Shown here: positions 1-8,666 of the stretch, piece after piece | Numbering within the stretch: the first letter of the stretch is position 1 | Layout: each line of letters begins with the position of its first letter | Origin: Sphaerisporangium rhizosphaerae | GTDB taxonomy: Bacteria; Actinomycetota; Actinomycetes; Streptosporangiales; Streptosporangiaceae | Assembly (NCBI RefSeq): GCF_042665155.1 | Contig: NZ_JBHTCG010000002.1 | Location: 434,001 to 498,000 of the forward strand | DNA length: 64,000 nt | Direction of reading: 5' to 3' | Notes under the pieces: generated by a model | The model's input: only the letters and a program-made list of their open reading frames with translations | What the model was told of the DNA's origin: nothing | The model's database searches: none | Position numbers and translations under genes: made by a program

Positions 1-10
1 TGCCCCCCAC

Positions 11-181
11 CCCGCCGCTTCCCGCCGGCGCCCCCACCCCTCCTCTCGTCACCTCGTGACCGCGCGCTGAGGCGCCGCGACGGCCGAAGGCGTACGGCCT
101 ACCGGCGTCCTCCCAGGGCGGCGAGCCCGCCGCTTGCCGCCGACGGCTGCGCCCTTCCTCTCGTCACCTGGTGACCGTGCG
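11..181. repeat. Imperfect direct repeat pair carrying palindromes
   Basis: A stretch of about 55 bases at 11-66 recurs with substitutions at 126-181. Each copy contains a dyad: GTCAC-CTC-GTGAC at 48-60 and GTCACC-T-GGTGAC at 163-175. Further GGTGA half-sites follow near 237-250. The pair lies beyond the 3' end of the minus-strand ATPase gene and may belong to a gene left of the window. No convincing CDS was seen in 1-278. The repeats are seen directly; an operator role is inference. Confidence 0.55.
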
Positions 182-278
182 ATGGCGCGCCGCGGCGGCG
201 GGACGGTGTACGGGGGTATCGGCGCCCTCGTACGGTGGTGAACCGGTGACCGGCGGCGCGCCGGGGTCGCAGTACAGG

Positions 279-743
279 TCATGTCTGGTCGGCGTTCGGG
301 TGGGGGTGAAGGACGAACCAGACGACGCAGCGGGGGCGGTCCTCGATGTAGCCCCATTGGTCGGCGATGGCGCGGACGAGACGCACGCCCCGGCCCGACT
401 CCGCCAACTCTCCCCACTCCGCCGGCGCGGCCGCGTCGACGGAAACGCGGCGGCAGGTGCACGGCAGCGTCTCCGCCCCTTCCGATACCACCTCCACCTG
501 CAGCCGCTGGTCCTCCTCACCGAGCAGGACGACCCCGATCACGGTGGACCGGGTGTGCACGACGGCGTTGGTGAACGTCTCCGACAGCAGCAGGAGAGCG
601 TCGTCGCGGCGCGGATGACCCTCCAGCACCTTCGCCGCCCACTTCCGCGCTTCGGGGACCGAGCCCTCGGCGGCACTGAACGCCGCCCTCTCGAGCAGGC
701 GTACGACGGGAGCGGCGCCGAAGGCGTCCTCGCACATGGGCAT
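279..743 (-). CDS. Anti-sigma-type ATP-binding protein (HATPase_c_2, RsbW-like)
   Basis: Predicted cytoplasmic protein of 154 aa with a GHKL ATPase fold like serine-kinase anti-sigma factors. The N-box lies around residues 55-63 (E55, N59, H63 in SETFTNAVVH), and a glycine-rich lid motif (SGRGVRLVRAI) lies around 117-128. These proteins bind a sigma factor or phosphorylate an anti-anti-sigma partner. I start at ATG 743 because AAGGA sits 7 bases upstream; a GTG at 758 is the alternative and has no SD. No partner sigma or STAS gene is adjacent, so the target is unknown. The fold is clear; the role is by family. Confidence 0.85.
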   Translation of the reverse strand: MPMCEDAFGAAPVVRLLERAAFSAAEGSVPEARKWAAKVLEGHPRRDDALLLLSETFTNAVVHTRSTVIGVVLLGEEDQRLQVEVVSEGAETLPCTCRRVSVDAAAPAEWGELAESGRGVRLVRAIADQWGYIEDRPRCVVWFVLHPHPNADQT

Positions 744-913
744 TCGCTGGTCCTTCACGAAAGAGGCCGGGTCGATCGCGAGCCGCGTTCCGGCAGCGGC
801 CCAGCGAAAGCCAAGCTCTTTCGCGTGGCCGTCGGCAGCTCACCGACGCCGCTCAGATGGCCTCGCTCCCGTCCTCGTTCCCTCACCATCGTGTCGTCCC
901 CGGCCTCGACCCC

Positions 914-2044
914 TCACTGCCGTCTGGTGGCCGCCCCCCATCTCCCTCGCAGACTTCGGAGACTTCGGAGTCCTTGCGATGTCCACGCGGTCGGCCCGCC
1001 AGACGCATCTCGCCGTCGTGCCCTTCGGCGCTGGACTGCCGCACCACCGGGGTTGTCCGGATGACGCTGGAGGCGCTCCTCAGGCATGATCACGAGCGCG
1101 ATCACGGCCATGCTGAGGACGAGGAGCACGGCCGTCACCATCGGGCCTGAAAGCCACGTGACCGCCCCGGTACGTCGGACCTGTCCTAGATCGCTCAGCA
1201 CCCGGCCGAGCCACCACAGCGATCCCGCCGTCAGAGACGCCGACAGCAGAGCCCAGCAGGCGACGAAGCGGTCGGGCTCGCTCGCCACCACCAGGACGAG
1301 CAGGAAGGACACCACCAGCAGGGACAGGACGGTCTCGGCGGCCGGAGTCACCGCCGATCCGGCGGAGGAGCCCGCCAGGTCCCACAGGGACAGGTAGGTG
1401 ATGATTTCTTCACCGTACTCGCGGTGATGCCGAAGACCCACCCACGGCAGTGCGCTCGCGAAGATGAGCAGCACCGAGACCATGCCGCCGCGTACCGCGT
1501 GTCCCAGCCTGCGGCGGATCTCCAGCGACCATGGTGAGCCCGTGAGCCTCTGTCCTGCGGACGCCGTCATCCGGCGCGCGGTGTCTCGCTCGTCGGCACT
1601 GTCGACGAGAGTGAGCAGGCCGAGTCCGAGTATCAGAGCCAGCGTTTCGACGAGCGCGGCGGCCACGCCGGGTGCGGTGCCGCCGGGGGCGGCGTCACCG
1701 AGCGCCTGGTGCAGCCACATGGTGTTCAGAAAGCTGAGCGCGTCCGCGAGCAGCGCTCCGAGCACCATCGGACGCGCGGGATGGAAAGCGGCCAGGAGGG
1801 TGAGCGCGAGAGCCAGCGACAGCATGCCGAGCGCGCCTCCGCCATACGCGCTCACGGAACCGACAACGGACCCTGGCAACTCCCACAGGGTCAGCCCCTC
1901 GCCCGTCGACCAGGGATGGGTACGAGGCAGCCACGGCACGGTGCTCGTGACAAGCAGGCCGAGGGACAGGCCGGCACACCACACCGAATACCGGATGCGC
2001 TGGACGGCCGCGAAAGGCTCGACGGGAGCCGGTGAGCTGGACAT
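914..2044 (-). CDS. Integral membrane protein with two homologous halves
   Basis: 376 aa with about eight predicted hydrophobic helices. I do not recognise a named family. The two halves look duplicated: an N-terminal segment with the pattern S-x2-PW followed by LWELPGSVVGS and long hydrophobic helices is echoed in the second half as ASALPW followed by LWDLAGSSAGS and similar helices. The ATG at 2044 starts just before the first helix; the longer frame to 2200 adds only an arginine-rich stretch typical of noncoding extension. It ends 170 bases upstream of the ATPase gene on the same strand. Location in the membrane is well supported; function is unknown. Confidence 0.75.
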   Translation of the reverse strand: MSSSPAPVEPFAAVQRIRYSVWCAGLSLGLLVTSTVPWLPRTHPWSTGEGLTLWELPGSVVGSVSAYGGGALGMLSLALALTLLAAFHPARPMVLGALLADALSFLNTMWLHQALGDAAPGGTAPGVAAALVETLALILGLGLLTLVDSADERDTARRMTASAGQRLTGSPWSLEIRRRLGHAVRGGMVSVLLIFASALPWVGLRHHREYGEEIITYLSLWDLAGSSAGSAVTPAAETVLSLLVVSFLLVLVVASEPDRFVACWALLSASLTAGSLWWLGRVLSDLGQVRRTGAVTWLSGPMVTAVLLVLSMAVIALVIMPEERLQRHPDNPGGAAVQRRRARRRDASGGPTAWTSQGLRSLRSLRGRWGAATRRQ

Positions 2045-2292
2045 GCGAATCAGACCGCACCTTCGAGTTGGATCGGGTCGGGAGAATCTCGCCGGGGACG
2101 CTATGAGGCTCGTCCGATCGGCGGCGTCGCTCTCCCGCGTCGCGAACGGGCACCGACCGGTCACCGATGTGGCATGCCTGTGCCTCGACCGCCGTGACAC
2201 CGAAAACGGCTGGCCTTCACCCGCGACGCCACTTAAAGTCGCGAAGTGATTACCGAACGTTGACCATATGGTTCGTGAAGGCGGTGTTCCGG

Positions 2293-3612
2293 ATGCCCGG
2301 CCGGCAGACGTTGTTGAGAGTGTTGCTGTCCAAGCGTCACCAGGAGACGCATCGGGCGTTCTGCCTGGAGTACGAGAAGGTGGCGCGGGGCATCGACCGT
2401 CGCCTCATCGGTTCGGCCCCGAGCCGCGAGGCGTTCGGCCGCTGGCTCAAGGGCCACCTCAAGACCAAGCCGCAGGCCGACCACTGCCGGGTGCTGGAAC
2501 GGATGTTTCCCGGCCACACCGTTGCGGAACTGCTCGCGCCGTACGACCCTGAAGGGAAAGGCTCCGGCGTCGCACCAACGCGCCCCGACCCCCGGGAGGC
2601 GGCCACGAACCGGCGAGAAGTCTTCCACCTAGGCGCCACCACCATGGCCCTCGGCCTCACCGAGACCCTCTCCCGAACCCCCGACCTCTTCGAGCAGGTT
2701 CTCGATGCCAGCAGCGTGAGCGAGGCACGGGTGCTCTACCTGGAGAACGAGGCGGATCGGCTTGGACGGAATGTCCCGCCTCCCACCGTGCTGCCAGAGG
2801 CGCTGCTCCATCTGGCGAGTGTGAGAGAACTGCTGACGCAGAGGCATCCCGCTGCAGCGCAACGCAGGCTGACCAGGGTGGGCGCCAAGCTGGCCATTGT
2901 GGTGGGCGAAATCATGTTCTGCGCCAACCACTTCCCGCTCGCCCGCAGGTGGTACACGACCGCGACCAGGGCGGCGGACGAGGCCGGCGATCGTTACCTC
3001 GCCGATCTCGCCCTCTCCAGCACCTCGCTCATACCGACGTATGCGGCAGATCCCCATGCGACTCTTGCCATGGTCGTGCCCCGGCTGGAACACAGCGTCA
3101 CCGCCACGCCGGCCATCGCCTGGATGTGGGGCCTCGCCGCCCTCGCCCACGCCTCGCTCGGCGACAGGCCTGCGTTCGAACGCGCCATCAACCGATCCGG
3201 GTACACGCTGGACCGTTGCGCGGACGACCTGCTCCAGCCGGGAGTGCTGTCCTTCCAGCGAGAGCGGCAACTCTTCTACGAGGCACGAGGGCGGGCCGAC
3301 CTGGGGGACCTGGGCGGCACGGCCGAGGCGATGACCCGAGCACTGGCGCGCTACGAGGCCAAGGACTCCAACGATCCAGCTCTCGTCCGGCTCGCCTACG
3401 CCTGTGCACTCGCCAAGGCGGGCGAGATCGAAGAAGCGTGCCACTTCGCCACGGCGGCCGTCCGGGACGCGCACACCGGACCGAGCATCACCGTGGTTGT
3501 CAGGGCCCACGATTTCGACGATCTTCTCGCGGACTCGGGTTCGGCGACGGCCGACTGGCGAGAAGCTCTCTCCGGTCTTCGAGCACCGGACCCGACATCA
3601 CTGGTGTCCTAG
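2293..3612 (+). CDS. NsdA-like HTH/TPR transcriptional regulator
   Basis: 439 aa. The N-terminal 75 residues resemble the helix-turn-helix region of actinomycete NsdA-type regulators (SREAFGRWLKGHLKTKPQAD, then LERMFPGHTVAELL). The rest is alanine/arginine-rich helical sequence compatible with TPR repeats (VLYLENEADRLG, HYSRAL-like helices, FATAAVRDA near the end). Such proteins tune sporulation and antibiotic production in streptomycetes, often negatively. The ATG at 2293 is chosen because similarity begins there; GTG 2275 or 2284 are possible. It diverges from the membrane protein at 914-2044, with 248 bases between them. No target is evident from neighbours. Confidence 0.8.
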   Translation: MPGRQTLLRVLLSKRHQETHRAFCLEYEKVARGIDRRLIGSAPSREAFGRWLKGHLKTKPQADHCRVLERMFPGHTVAELLAPYDPEGKGSGVAPTRPDPREAATNRREVFHLGATTMALGLTETLSRTPDLFEQVLDASSVSEARVLYLENEADRLGRNVPPPTVLPEALLHLASVRELLTQRHPAAAQRRLTRVGAKLAIVVGEIMFCANHFPLARRWYTTATRAADEAGDRYLADLALSSTSLIPTYAADPHATLAMVVPRLEHSVTATPAIAWMWGLAALAHASLGDRPAFERAINRSGYTLDRCADDLLQPGVLSFQRERQLFYEARGRADLGDLGGTAEAMTRALARYEAKDSNDPALVRLAYACALAKAGEIEEACHFATAAVRDAHTGPSITVVVRAHDFDDLLADSGSATADWREALSGLRAPDPTSLVS

Positions 3613-3666
3613 GCTGCGTGATCGCTCACGGGGAGCCCTCGAGGGAGACGGCGGGGGTGAATACTG

Positions 3667-3969
3667 CTATGACCAGCCGCTCATGCTCGCCGCCGTCGAC
3701 CGCGAGACCTTGCTCGGCGTGGATCGCAACTCAGCCTCCAGTTCGGCCAGGATGTGGTGAACGGCCGTCTTCAAACGCGCCCGCCGCCCGTTCAACTCCT
3801 CCCCGAACGCCCGAGCCGTAGGCCCGACCCACACCGCATGCCCCCCGAACATGGCACACCCAGGATCCAGGGCAGTCTCCAGTACACGCACATGAGCCCG
3901 CACGGCAGCCAGAGCCGCCTCCAGGTCCCGACGCCGGGGATTCGGTACCAAATCGTCGTCGATGGCCAA
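3667..3969 (-). CDS. Small WXG-like helical protein
   Basis: 100 aa with a helix-turn-helix layout like WXG100 proteins: an N-terminal helix (residues 14-33), a central turn containing W-V-G (HAVWVGPTARAFGEEL), then a second long helix. The family partners with type VII secretion systems or with large polymorphic proteins. The start is a TTG at 3969 with AGGAG seven bases upstream. It lies downstream, on the same strand, of the large protein at 4548-6530, with an opposite-strand lipoprotein gene between them. No ESX secretion genes are in the window. The WXG assignment rests on motif and length only. Confidence 0.6.
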   Translation of the reverse strand: MAIDDDLVPNPRRRDLEAALAAVRAHVRVLETALDPGCAMFGGHAVWVGPTARAFGEELNGRRARLKTAVHHILAELEAELRSTPSKVSRSTAASMSGWS

Positions 3970-4083
3970 CTCCGGACTCCTACGGCGATGAAAGTCACAG
4001 CGAGGATATGGATACTAGGTGGCGTTGCAGCTCTGACTGAGATTATGTGGAGGATCAACATCCCGCCAGCTCTGGAGGACAAG

Positions 4084-4551
4084 ATGATGCACGGCCTGCC
4101 AAGTCGCGGAACGTTGCGGGCCAGGGGAGCCGTGCTCATACTACTTGTCCTGCTGGCTCTAGCTGCCTGTACAGCCGAAAAGGGGCCTACTGTGACGCAA
4201 GCCGGCCAAACCTTGAAGACGCACATTCTGCAGGCGCTCAAAGAGCGGCAGGCTCAAAACGTAAATATAACCGACCCTGGAGGCAGGAATATATCCTGTG
4301 CCCAAGGTAAAGCTAAGCAGACATTCGCGGCGACGGGTAATGATCTTCCGGAGCGTAGGCCGGAGACGCTGCGATCGATGCTGTTGGGAACGGTGGAGCG
4401 AATAGCTCCTTATGAGATAGATGATGCTGAGAGCTTCGACAAGCCCATCCGCGTTTCCAGCGATTCGCTAAGAGTGACCCTAGTGCTCGACTCTCCATCA
4501 AGCGGGGTCTACGCTATTAGTGGAGAAACGGAATGCTTGGCGCTATCTTAG
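4084..4551 (+). CDS. Secreted lipoprotein of unknown function
   Basis: 155 aa. An N-terminal signal peptide ends in the lipobox LALAAC with the lipidated cysteine at residue 29, so the mature protein should be anchored outside the membrane. Two later cysteines (in ISCAQG and in TECLALS near the C-terminus) could form a disulfide. GGAGGA lies 5 bases before the ATG. The gene is AT-richer than the window and ends tail-to-tail with the 660-aa gene, overlapping it by 4 bases. No family recognised. The adjacency to a WXG-type protein invites an immunity or accessory role, which is only inference. Confidence 0.8.
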   Translation: MMHGLPSRGTLRARGAVLILLVLLALAACTAEKGPTVTQAGQTLKTHILQALKERQAQNVNITDPGGRNISCAQGKAKQTFAATGNDLPERRPETLRSMLLGTVERIAPYEIDDAESFDKPIRVSSDSLRVTLVLDSPSSGVYAISGETECLALS

Positions 4552-6530
4552 TTATTGGCACGCTTGGCCGTTCGCGCCTTCGCGAAGCTCTTGTGTCCGT
4601 CGAATTGTGTAGCCAGGTCATCTGCCAACTTTCCCAGGCTTCGCCTGTCCCCGTTGCGCCCATTCTCCATTAGCCACTCATCGAAGTCGTCTAAACCCTC
4701 GTCTCCGGAATTTAAGATGTCGGTAAATGGGCATAGTCTCCCGGCTTCATCCGCGATCGCAGTTCCGGGGTGCCGCTGTCGATAATCGTGGAGTGAGACT
4801 TTGGGGCGAATTCCTGAGTCGACCAGTAACTGTGCGATCGCATGTCGTCGTCCTAGAGTCTCTAATTCGTCAGCGCTGCGGATCCTGTCGGCTTCCTTTG
4901 GTCTATCGTTCTTGTAGGTGTCGAGGGCCGACCACTCGGCACCTAGTAGAGTCCACAACGTAGCACCTGTCATGCCGTATGGAACAAAGATCCCGGCTAC
5001 TCCCAGTATGGTCCCGGAAGCCATGCTGAAATTTTTGCTTGCTGCTTCTTCGGCGTCGTCCGCTACCTTGGCCAGCTTCTCCGCAGTGGCTAGTTGGACC
5101 CCATTAACATCGCCTAGCGCGGCGAAAATATCTTCTAGTCGAGTAAGGTTGTGGCTTTTCAGCATGTTTGCCACTTCCGATCTGATTAGTCGCTGCGCCA
5201 AGTTTCCCATGCCCTCCCGGAATGGCATCTGATTTTCGGTGCTATTGGTGAAAGTCTTGATGAACCGATAGGTGTCCTTTGGGCTCAGTCGGAACACTGG
5301 ATTCAATCCCGGGATCTGGGACGCAATACGACCGAAAGTGGTCGGTAGAGTCCGGTTATCGTCTCGAAGGGAAGCTCCCTCGGTTATCTCTGTAGCGTAG
5401 GATCCGGCAATTTCCGCTAGATGTATTCGCGTTGCCTCGCCGAGTTTAAGGTCGTCGACGGTCGTCATCAGGGTGAACGCGAATGTCGCCGCATCGTCGC
5501 TGTGTGTGCCATCTTTTTCGTCGTAGGCGCCGGAGGCGGCGGCGAGCATGCGGCCGAAGGCATCTGCCTCGATGTCGGTGGCGTACGGTCCGCTCGTGCG
5601 GTCGCTCATGCCCTTGAGCCACTTCTTGAGCGCTGACTGGTCAGCGCTGTCGCCCAAAGCCGTCTTGATCGCCAAGCGGGCGGCGGCGGAGTTGTTTCCG
5701 AGAGCGTATAGATAACCGGGCTGTACTTCGCGCGGTGTCGCCAGTCCTCGCGCTGCCACCACCTGCGCCAGCCACTCGGCAGGGAAGGCTCCCGCTGCCA
5801 GGATGAGGCTGGCGCCGAATGTGTCCCTCGGGTCGAGGTTCGGACTCCGGAGAGCGTTACTGATCTGCGTCATTCCAGGGAAGCGAGAGCCGGACGAGAC
5901 CGCGGTTGCGAAAGCTTGGCTTACTGTGCGAATGAGTTCGTCGTCGGGGCGTGGTGGCGCGAGCGTGGCTTCGCCGGGGTCGCCGAGGTGTTCGCGGAGG
6001 ACGACGGGGAGTTGCAGGGTGTCGTGTACGCCCAGGGCTGCGAAGAAGGCGGCGGTGTAGGCGGGGTCGTGGACGTGCTGGGCGAGCGTGTCGAGGACCT
6101 TTTGGTAGTCCGCTTGACGGTCAAGGTTGACGAGGCCCTCGCCCGCCTTTTTGTATTGGGCGGCGAGCTCCCGCCCTAGGCGTTGGGCGTCTGCGGTCGG
6201 GAGAGCGGACTTCTCCTCGTAGGGGATGAGGTGCGTCGCCTGGGGGGACCAGTTGGGAAGCTGTGCGGTGTTTCTTGCGGTCTGCACTCGGCGGCGAAGG
6301 TCGGGGAGGTGGGTGTCTATCCAGTGTTCTACTTCGGCTATGGGGGTGAGGGAGGTGGCGGGGAGGTCGTTGGCGGCGAATACGCGGCGGATGGCTTCGG
6401 TGTGTTCGGCGATGGTGCCTCGGGCGTGGTCGATCTCGGTGATGAAGCCGGCCATCCGGTCGGGGTCGATGCCGGTGAAATCGGGTGACAAGGGGCCGGT
6501 TCCGGGCACGGGTCCTGTTTCCTGTGTCAC
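4548..6530 (-). CDS. Large WXG-associated-type protein, possible secreted effector
   Basis: 660 aa. Residues 1-90 resemble the helical N-terminal region shared by many actinobacterial WXG-associated proteins (FTGIDPDRMAGFI..., a WIDTHLPDLRRR segment). Residues 90-470 are helical and unrecognised. A glycine-rich hydrophobic stretch around 520-545 (GTILGVAGIFVPYGMTG) could insert in a membrane, and a charged C-terminal 120 residues follow. The GTG start at 6530 has GAAAGG 8 bases upstream; a TTG at 6557 has its SD too close. Base composition changes inside the gene: roughly 5930-6530 is typical of the window, while 4548-5930 is AT-richer, as is the lipoprotein. This suggests a chimeric or recently acquired 3' part. 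No known toxin motif was identified. Confidence 0.7.
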   Translation of the reverse strand: MTQETGPVPGTGPLSPDFTGIDPDRMAGFITEIDHARGTIAEHTEAIRRVFAANDLPATSLTPIAEVEHWIDTHLPDLRRRVQTARNTAQLPNWSPQATHLIPYEEKSALPTADAQRLGRELAAQYKKAGEGLVNLDRQADYQKVLDTLAQHVHDPAYTAAFFAALGVHDTLQLPVVLREHLGDPGEATLAPPRPDDELIRTVSQAFATAVSSGSRFPGMTQISNALRSPNLDPRDTFGASLILAAGAFPAEWLAQVVAARGLATPREVQPGYLYALGNNSAAARLAIKTALGDSADQSALKKWLKGMSDRTSGPYATDIEADAFGRMLAAASGAYDEKDGTHSDDAATFAFTLMTTVDDLKLGEATRIHLAEIAGSYATEITEGASLRDDNRTLPTTFGRIASQIPGLNPVFRLSPKDTYRFIKTFTNSTENQMPFREGMGNLAQRLIRSEVANMLKSHNLTRLEDIFAALGDVNGVQLATAEKLAKVADDAEEAASKNFSMASGTILGVAGIFVPYGMTGATLWTLLGAEWSALDTYKNDRPKEADRIRSADELETLGRRHAIAQLLVDSGIRPKVSLHDYRQRHPGTAIADEAGRLCPFTDILNSGDEGLDDFDEWLMENGRNGDRRSLGKLADDLATQFDGHKSFAKARTAKRANN

Positions 6531-6857
6531 GATCTCGGCCTTTCGACGCCCCGGCAACCTCCGTAACCAACGTAACGCAGCCGGATGTCACGGATGCGTG
6601 ATCGGCGGGAACCGTTCACATGTCAGGCCGGGGCGCACAGTGGGTCAGGCCGAAGCGCGCGGTGGGTCAGGCAGGGGCGCTCGTGGATCGGGCAGGGTCT
6701 TGCGAGTCGGGGGAGGTGCTCGTGGGTTGGGGGAGGTGCGTGGTGGCTCAGGGCGGGGGGTTCGGCGAGTTGGAGCGGGAGTTTGGGGTGGCTTGCGGGG
6801 AGCAGAAGGGTCTGGTTGCGTAGCGCGGTGTGGAGAAGCTCGTCGGGAGGTAGGGGC
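6531..6857. other. G-rich degenerate repeat spacer
   Basis: About 330 bases with no supported gene. From about 6630 to 6760 the plus strand is strongly G-rich, with degenerate repeats built on GTGGGTCAGGC and GGGGGAGGTGCGTGG. Several G-runs are close enough to form a quadruplex. The upstream SD of the VOC gene lies at 6845-6850. Confidence 0.5.
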
Positions 6858-7244
6858 GTGGCGCACTACAGCAGGGTTTCCAAAGTCGTGATCGACGTCT
6901 CCGAGGACGTCCACGACGCCGAGCTGAGGTTCTGGGAGGGCGCGGCGGGGGTGACGATGCATGCATTCGAGTCCGAGCCCGCGTATCACGGAGCGGATCT
7001 GCCGGGGCAGGATGCCTGGCTGCTGATCCAGCGCCTGGGGGAGGGGCCGAGCCGGGTGCATCTGGACGTCCACACCGACGACCTGGAGGCGGAGGTCGCG
7101 CGGCTGGAGAAGCTCGGAGCGCGGCGGGTCCGCCAGGTCGACGGCAGATGGTGGATCATGGAGGATCCGGCCGGTCTGCCGTTCTGTGTCATCCCCGACG
7201 AGCGGACGGACTTCCACGAGGGCAATGCCCGGCGCTGGGACTGA
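6858..7244 (+). CDS. Glyoxalase/VOC-family protein
   Basis: 128 aa, one vicinal-oxygen-chelate domain of the glyoxalase-like type. It shows the usual beta-alpha-beta-beta-beta pattern: KVVIDVSEDVHDAELRFWE at the start, LLIQRLGEGPSRVHLDVHTDD in the middle with a candidate metal-ligand histidine, and MEDPAGLPFCVI near the end. GTG 6858 is chosen because GGGAGG lies 7 bases upstream. It stands alone, convergent with the DUF2786 gene. VOC proteins range from dioxygenases to resistance proteins, so the substrate cannot be called. Confidence 0.85.
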   Translation: MAHYSRVSKVVIDVSEDVHDAELRFWEGAAGVTMHAFESEPAYHGADLPGQDAWLLIQRLGEGPSRVHLDVHTDDLEAEVARLEKLGARRVRQVDGRWWIMEDPAGLPFCVIPDERTDFHEGNARRWD

Positions 7245-7337
7245 CCCCTTTCGTTCGTTCGAGGTGGGACCGCGCCCTTCATCGTTCGTTCCTGGTTTCT
7301 CCGGGACTTCTCGTGCCGGGGCCGCGGCGCCCCGGTT

Positions 7338-8102
7338 TCAGCGGGGGAGGCGGCCGAGGGGGAGGTCGGGGAGGGCTCGGTCGCTGAGGTCGGCCATGCG
7401 GCCGGCTTGCCGGCCGGTGTGGTAGCCGCCGGCGTCGAGCGTGGTGGCGCGGGCGCGCTTGAGGCCGGGGAAGCGGCGCTGGAACTCGGCCTGGACGAGC
7501 GCCGACCGGTCGAGGAGCACGAGTTCGGCGCCGGTGCCCTTCACCTGGTCGGCTATCTCGGCGACCCGGTCGCGGAGTTTGGCCGAGACGCCGGAGCCGA
7601 AGCCGACGTAGAAGGCGCGCCGGTAGTCGGACGTCGCGCGGGCGCGCCGGTCCTTGCCCTCGACGCCCGTCAAGTCGCGGGCGGTGAAATGCCGCAGAGC
7701 GGGCCGCACCTGGTTCTCCATCTGGAGGGTGATGGACGGGAGCAGTACGCGCAGGCTGTCGAGGACGGGGTCGGGTCCGACGACGGTCATGGTGACGTGC
7801 CGCGCGCCACGGATGCCGCGCCCGTGCACACCGGTCCAGTGCTGGGCGCCTTTGCAGCCGAGCGCGTCGCAGATGAGGTGGAGCGCCCAGCAACGCTCCC
7901 GCGCGTGGCCGCCTCGGTTGGAGACCTCGAACTCGATGCCGTCGATCTTCTCGGAACGCCCGGTGGCGCCGCGCCGTACCGCGCTGGCGTCCAGCCCGTG
8001 CCGCAGCATCAGGGCGGCCGCGTGGGCGGAGGCGAGCGCCGCTTCCTCCTCGCCGGTGTTGGGATGTTCGGCAAGGTCCAGCAGCCGCCGGACCCGCTCC
8101 AT
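7338..8102 (-). CDS. DUF2786 domain protein
   Basis: 254 aa. The N-terminal 40 residues match the DUF2786 pattern (RRLLDLAEHPNTGEEEAALA), a short helical module of unknown function widespread in actinobacteria and phages. The remainder is unassigned and contains RRAFYVGFGSG and a basic C-terminal part. ATG 8102 is the first conventional start. However, an ideal AAGGAG at 8145-8150 sits 6 bases before an in-frame CTG at 8138, and the two codons before ATG (AAG ATC) fit the family consensus, so initiation may be at CTG and add 12 residues. Function unknown. Confidence 0.8.
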   Translation of the reverse strand: MERVRRLLDLAEHPNTGEEEAALASAHAAALMLRHGLDASAVRRGATGRSEKIDGIEFEVSNRGGHARERCWALHLICDALGCKGAQHWTGVHGRGIRGARHVTMTVVGPDPVLDSLRVLLPSITLQMENQVRPALRHFTARDLTGVEGKDRRARATSDYRRAFYVGFGSGVSAKLRDRVAEIADQVKGTGAELVLLDRSALVQAEFQRRFPGLKRARATTLDAGGYHTGRQAGRMADLSDRALPDLPLGRLPR

Positions 8103-8666
8103 GATCTTCGCTCTGGACGTCGCGTCAGTGCTGGTCAGCGGGCTCTCCTTCGGTCGTGCGCGACCGTCTCTCGTCGTCGGGCGGCATAGGGCCGTCGCCC
8201 CTGCGGGAGCCGTCGCCCTGCGGAGTCGGCGCTACTGCGAGGCTGGTCCTCCTATGGGAGCCGCGCTCCGCGGTGCCTGTGCTGGGCGATGCCGGTGCCC
8301 TGCGACGTCGCGACCCGAGCGACCCCAGCGACCCCAGCGACGGTGGCGACCCCGGCGACGTACCAACCTAATGCACGCGCTGCTGGCGGGGCGCGTGGAC
8401 TCGGCCGCCGCCGGGCCGGTGCCCGCGCGCCACGCGCCGGGTGGCAAGTCGTCCCGGTCGTGATCACCGATGGAGCGACCTCGCTCCGATTTGTCGGCGT
8501 AAATCCCCAATTGGTCACGCGGGCATCGCCGGATGGTCGTGGCTGTATCCCACAATCGTCATCGCTTGTCCTGTTTTATCGGCTTGCGAGCACAATGCGT
8601 GATTGGCGGGGGATGTCGAGGGTAGCCGTTCGAGGGAAACGGCGATCGACAGGCGGTGGTGACACG
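8103..8666. other. Spacer with 9-bp tandem repeats and an AT-richer promoter-like segment
   Basis: No supported gene. At about 8311-8371 the unit GCGACCCCA/GCGACCCCG repeats several times on the plus strand. From about 8490 to 8620 the sequence is less GC-rich (for example CCTGTTTTATCGGCTTG near 8570), as expected for a promoter of the small gene at 8667. Confidence 0.45.
8145..8150 (-). promoter_or_regulatory. Shine-Dalgarno pointing to a CTG codon
   Basis: AAGGAG on the minus strand with 6-base spacing to an in-frame CTG at 8138. The annotated ATG of the DUF2786 gene is 36 bases further on and has no good SD. Confidence 0.45.
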
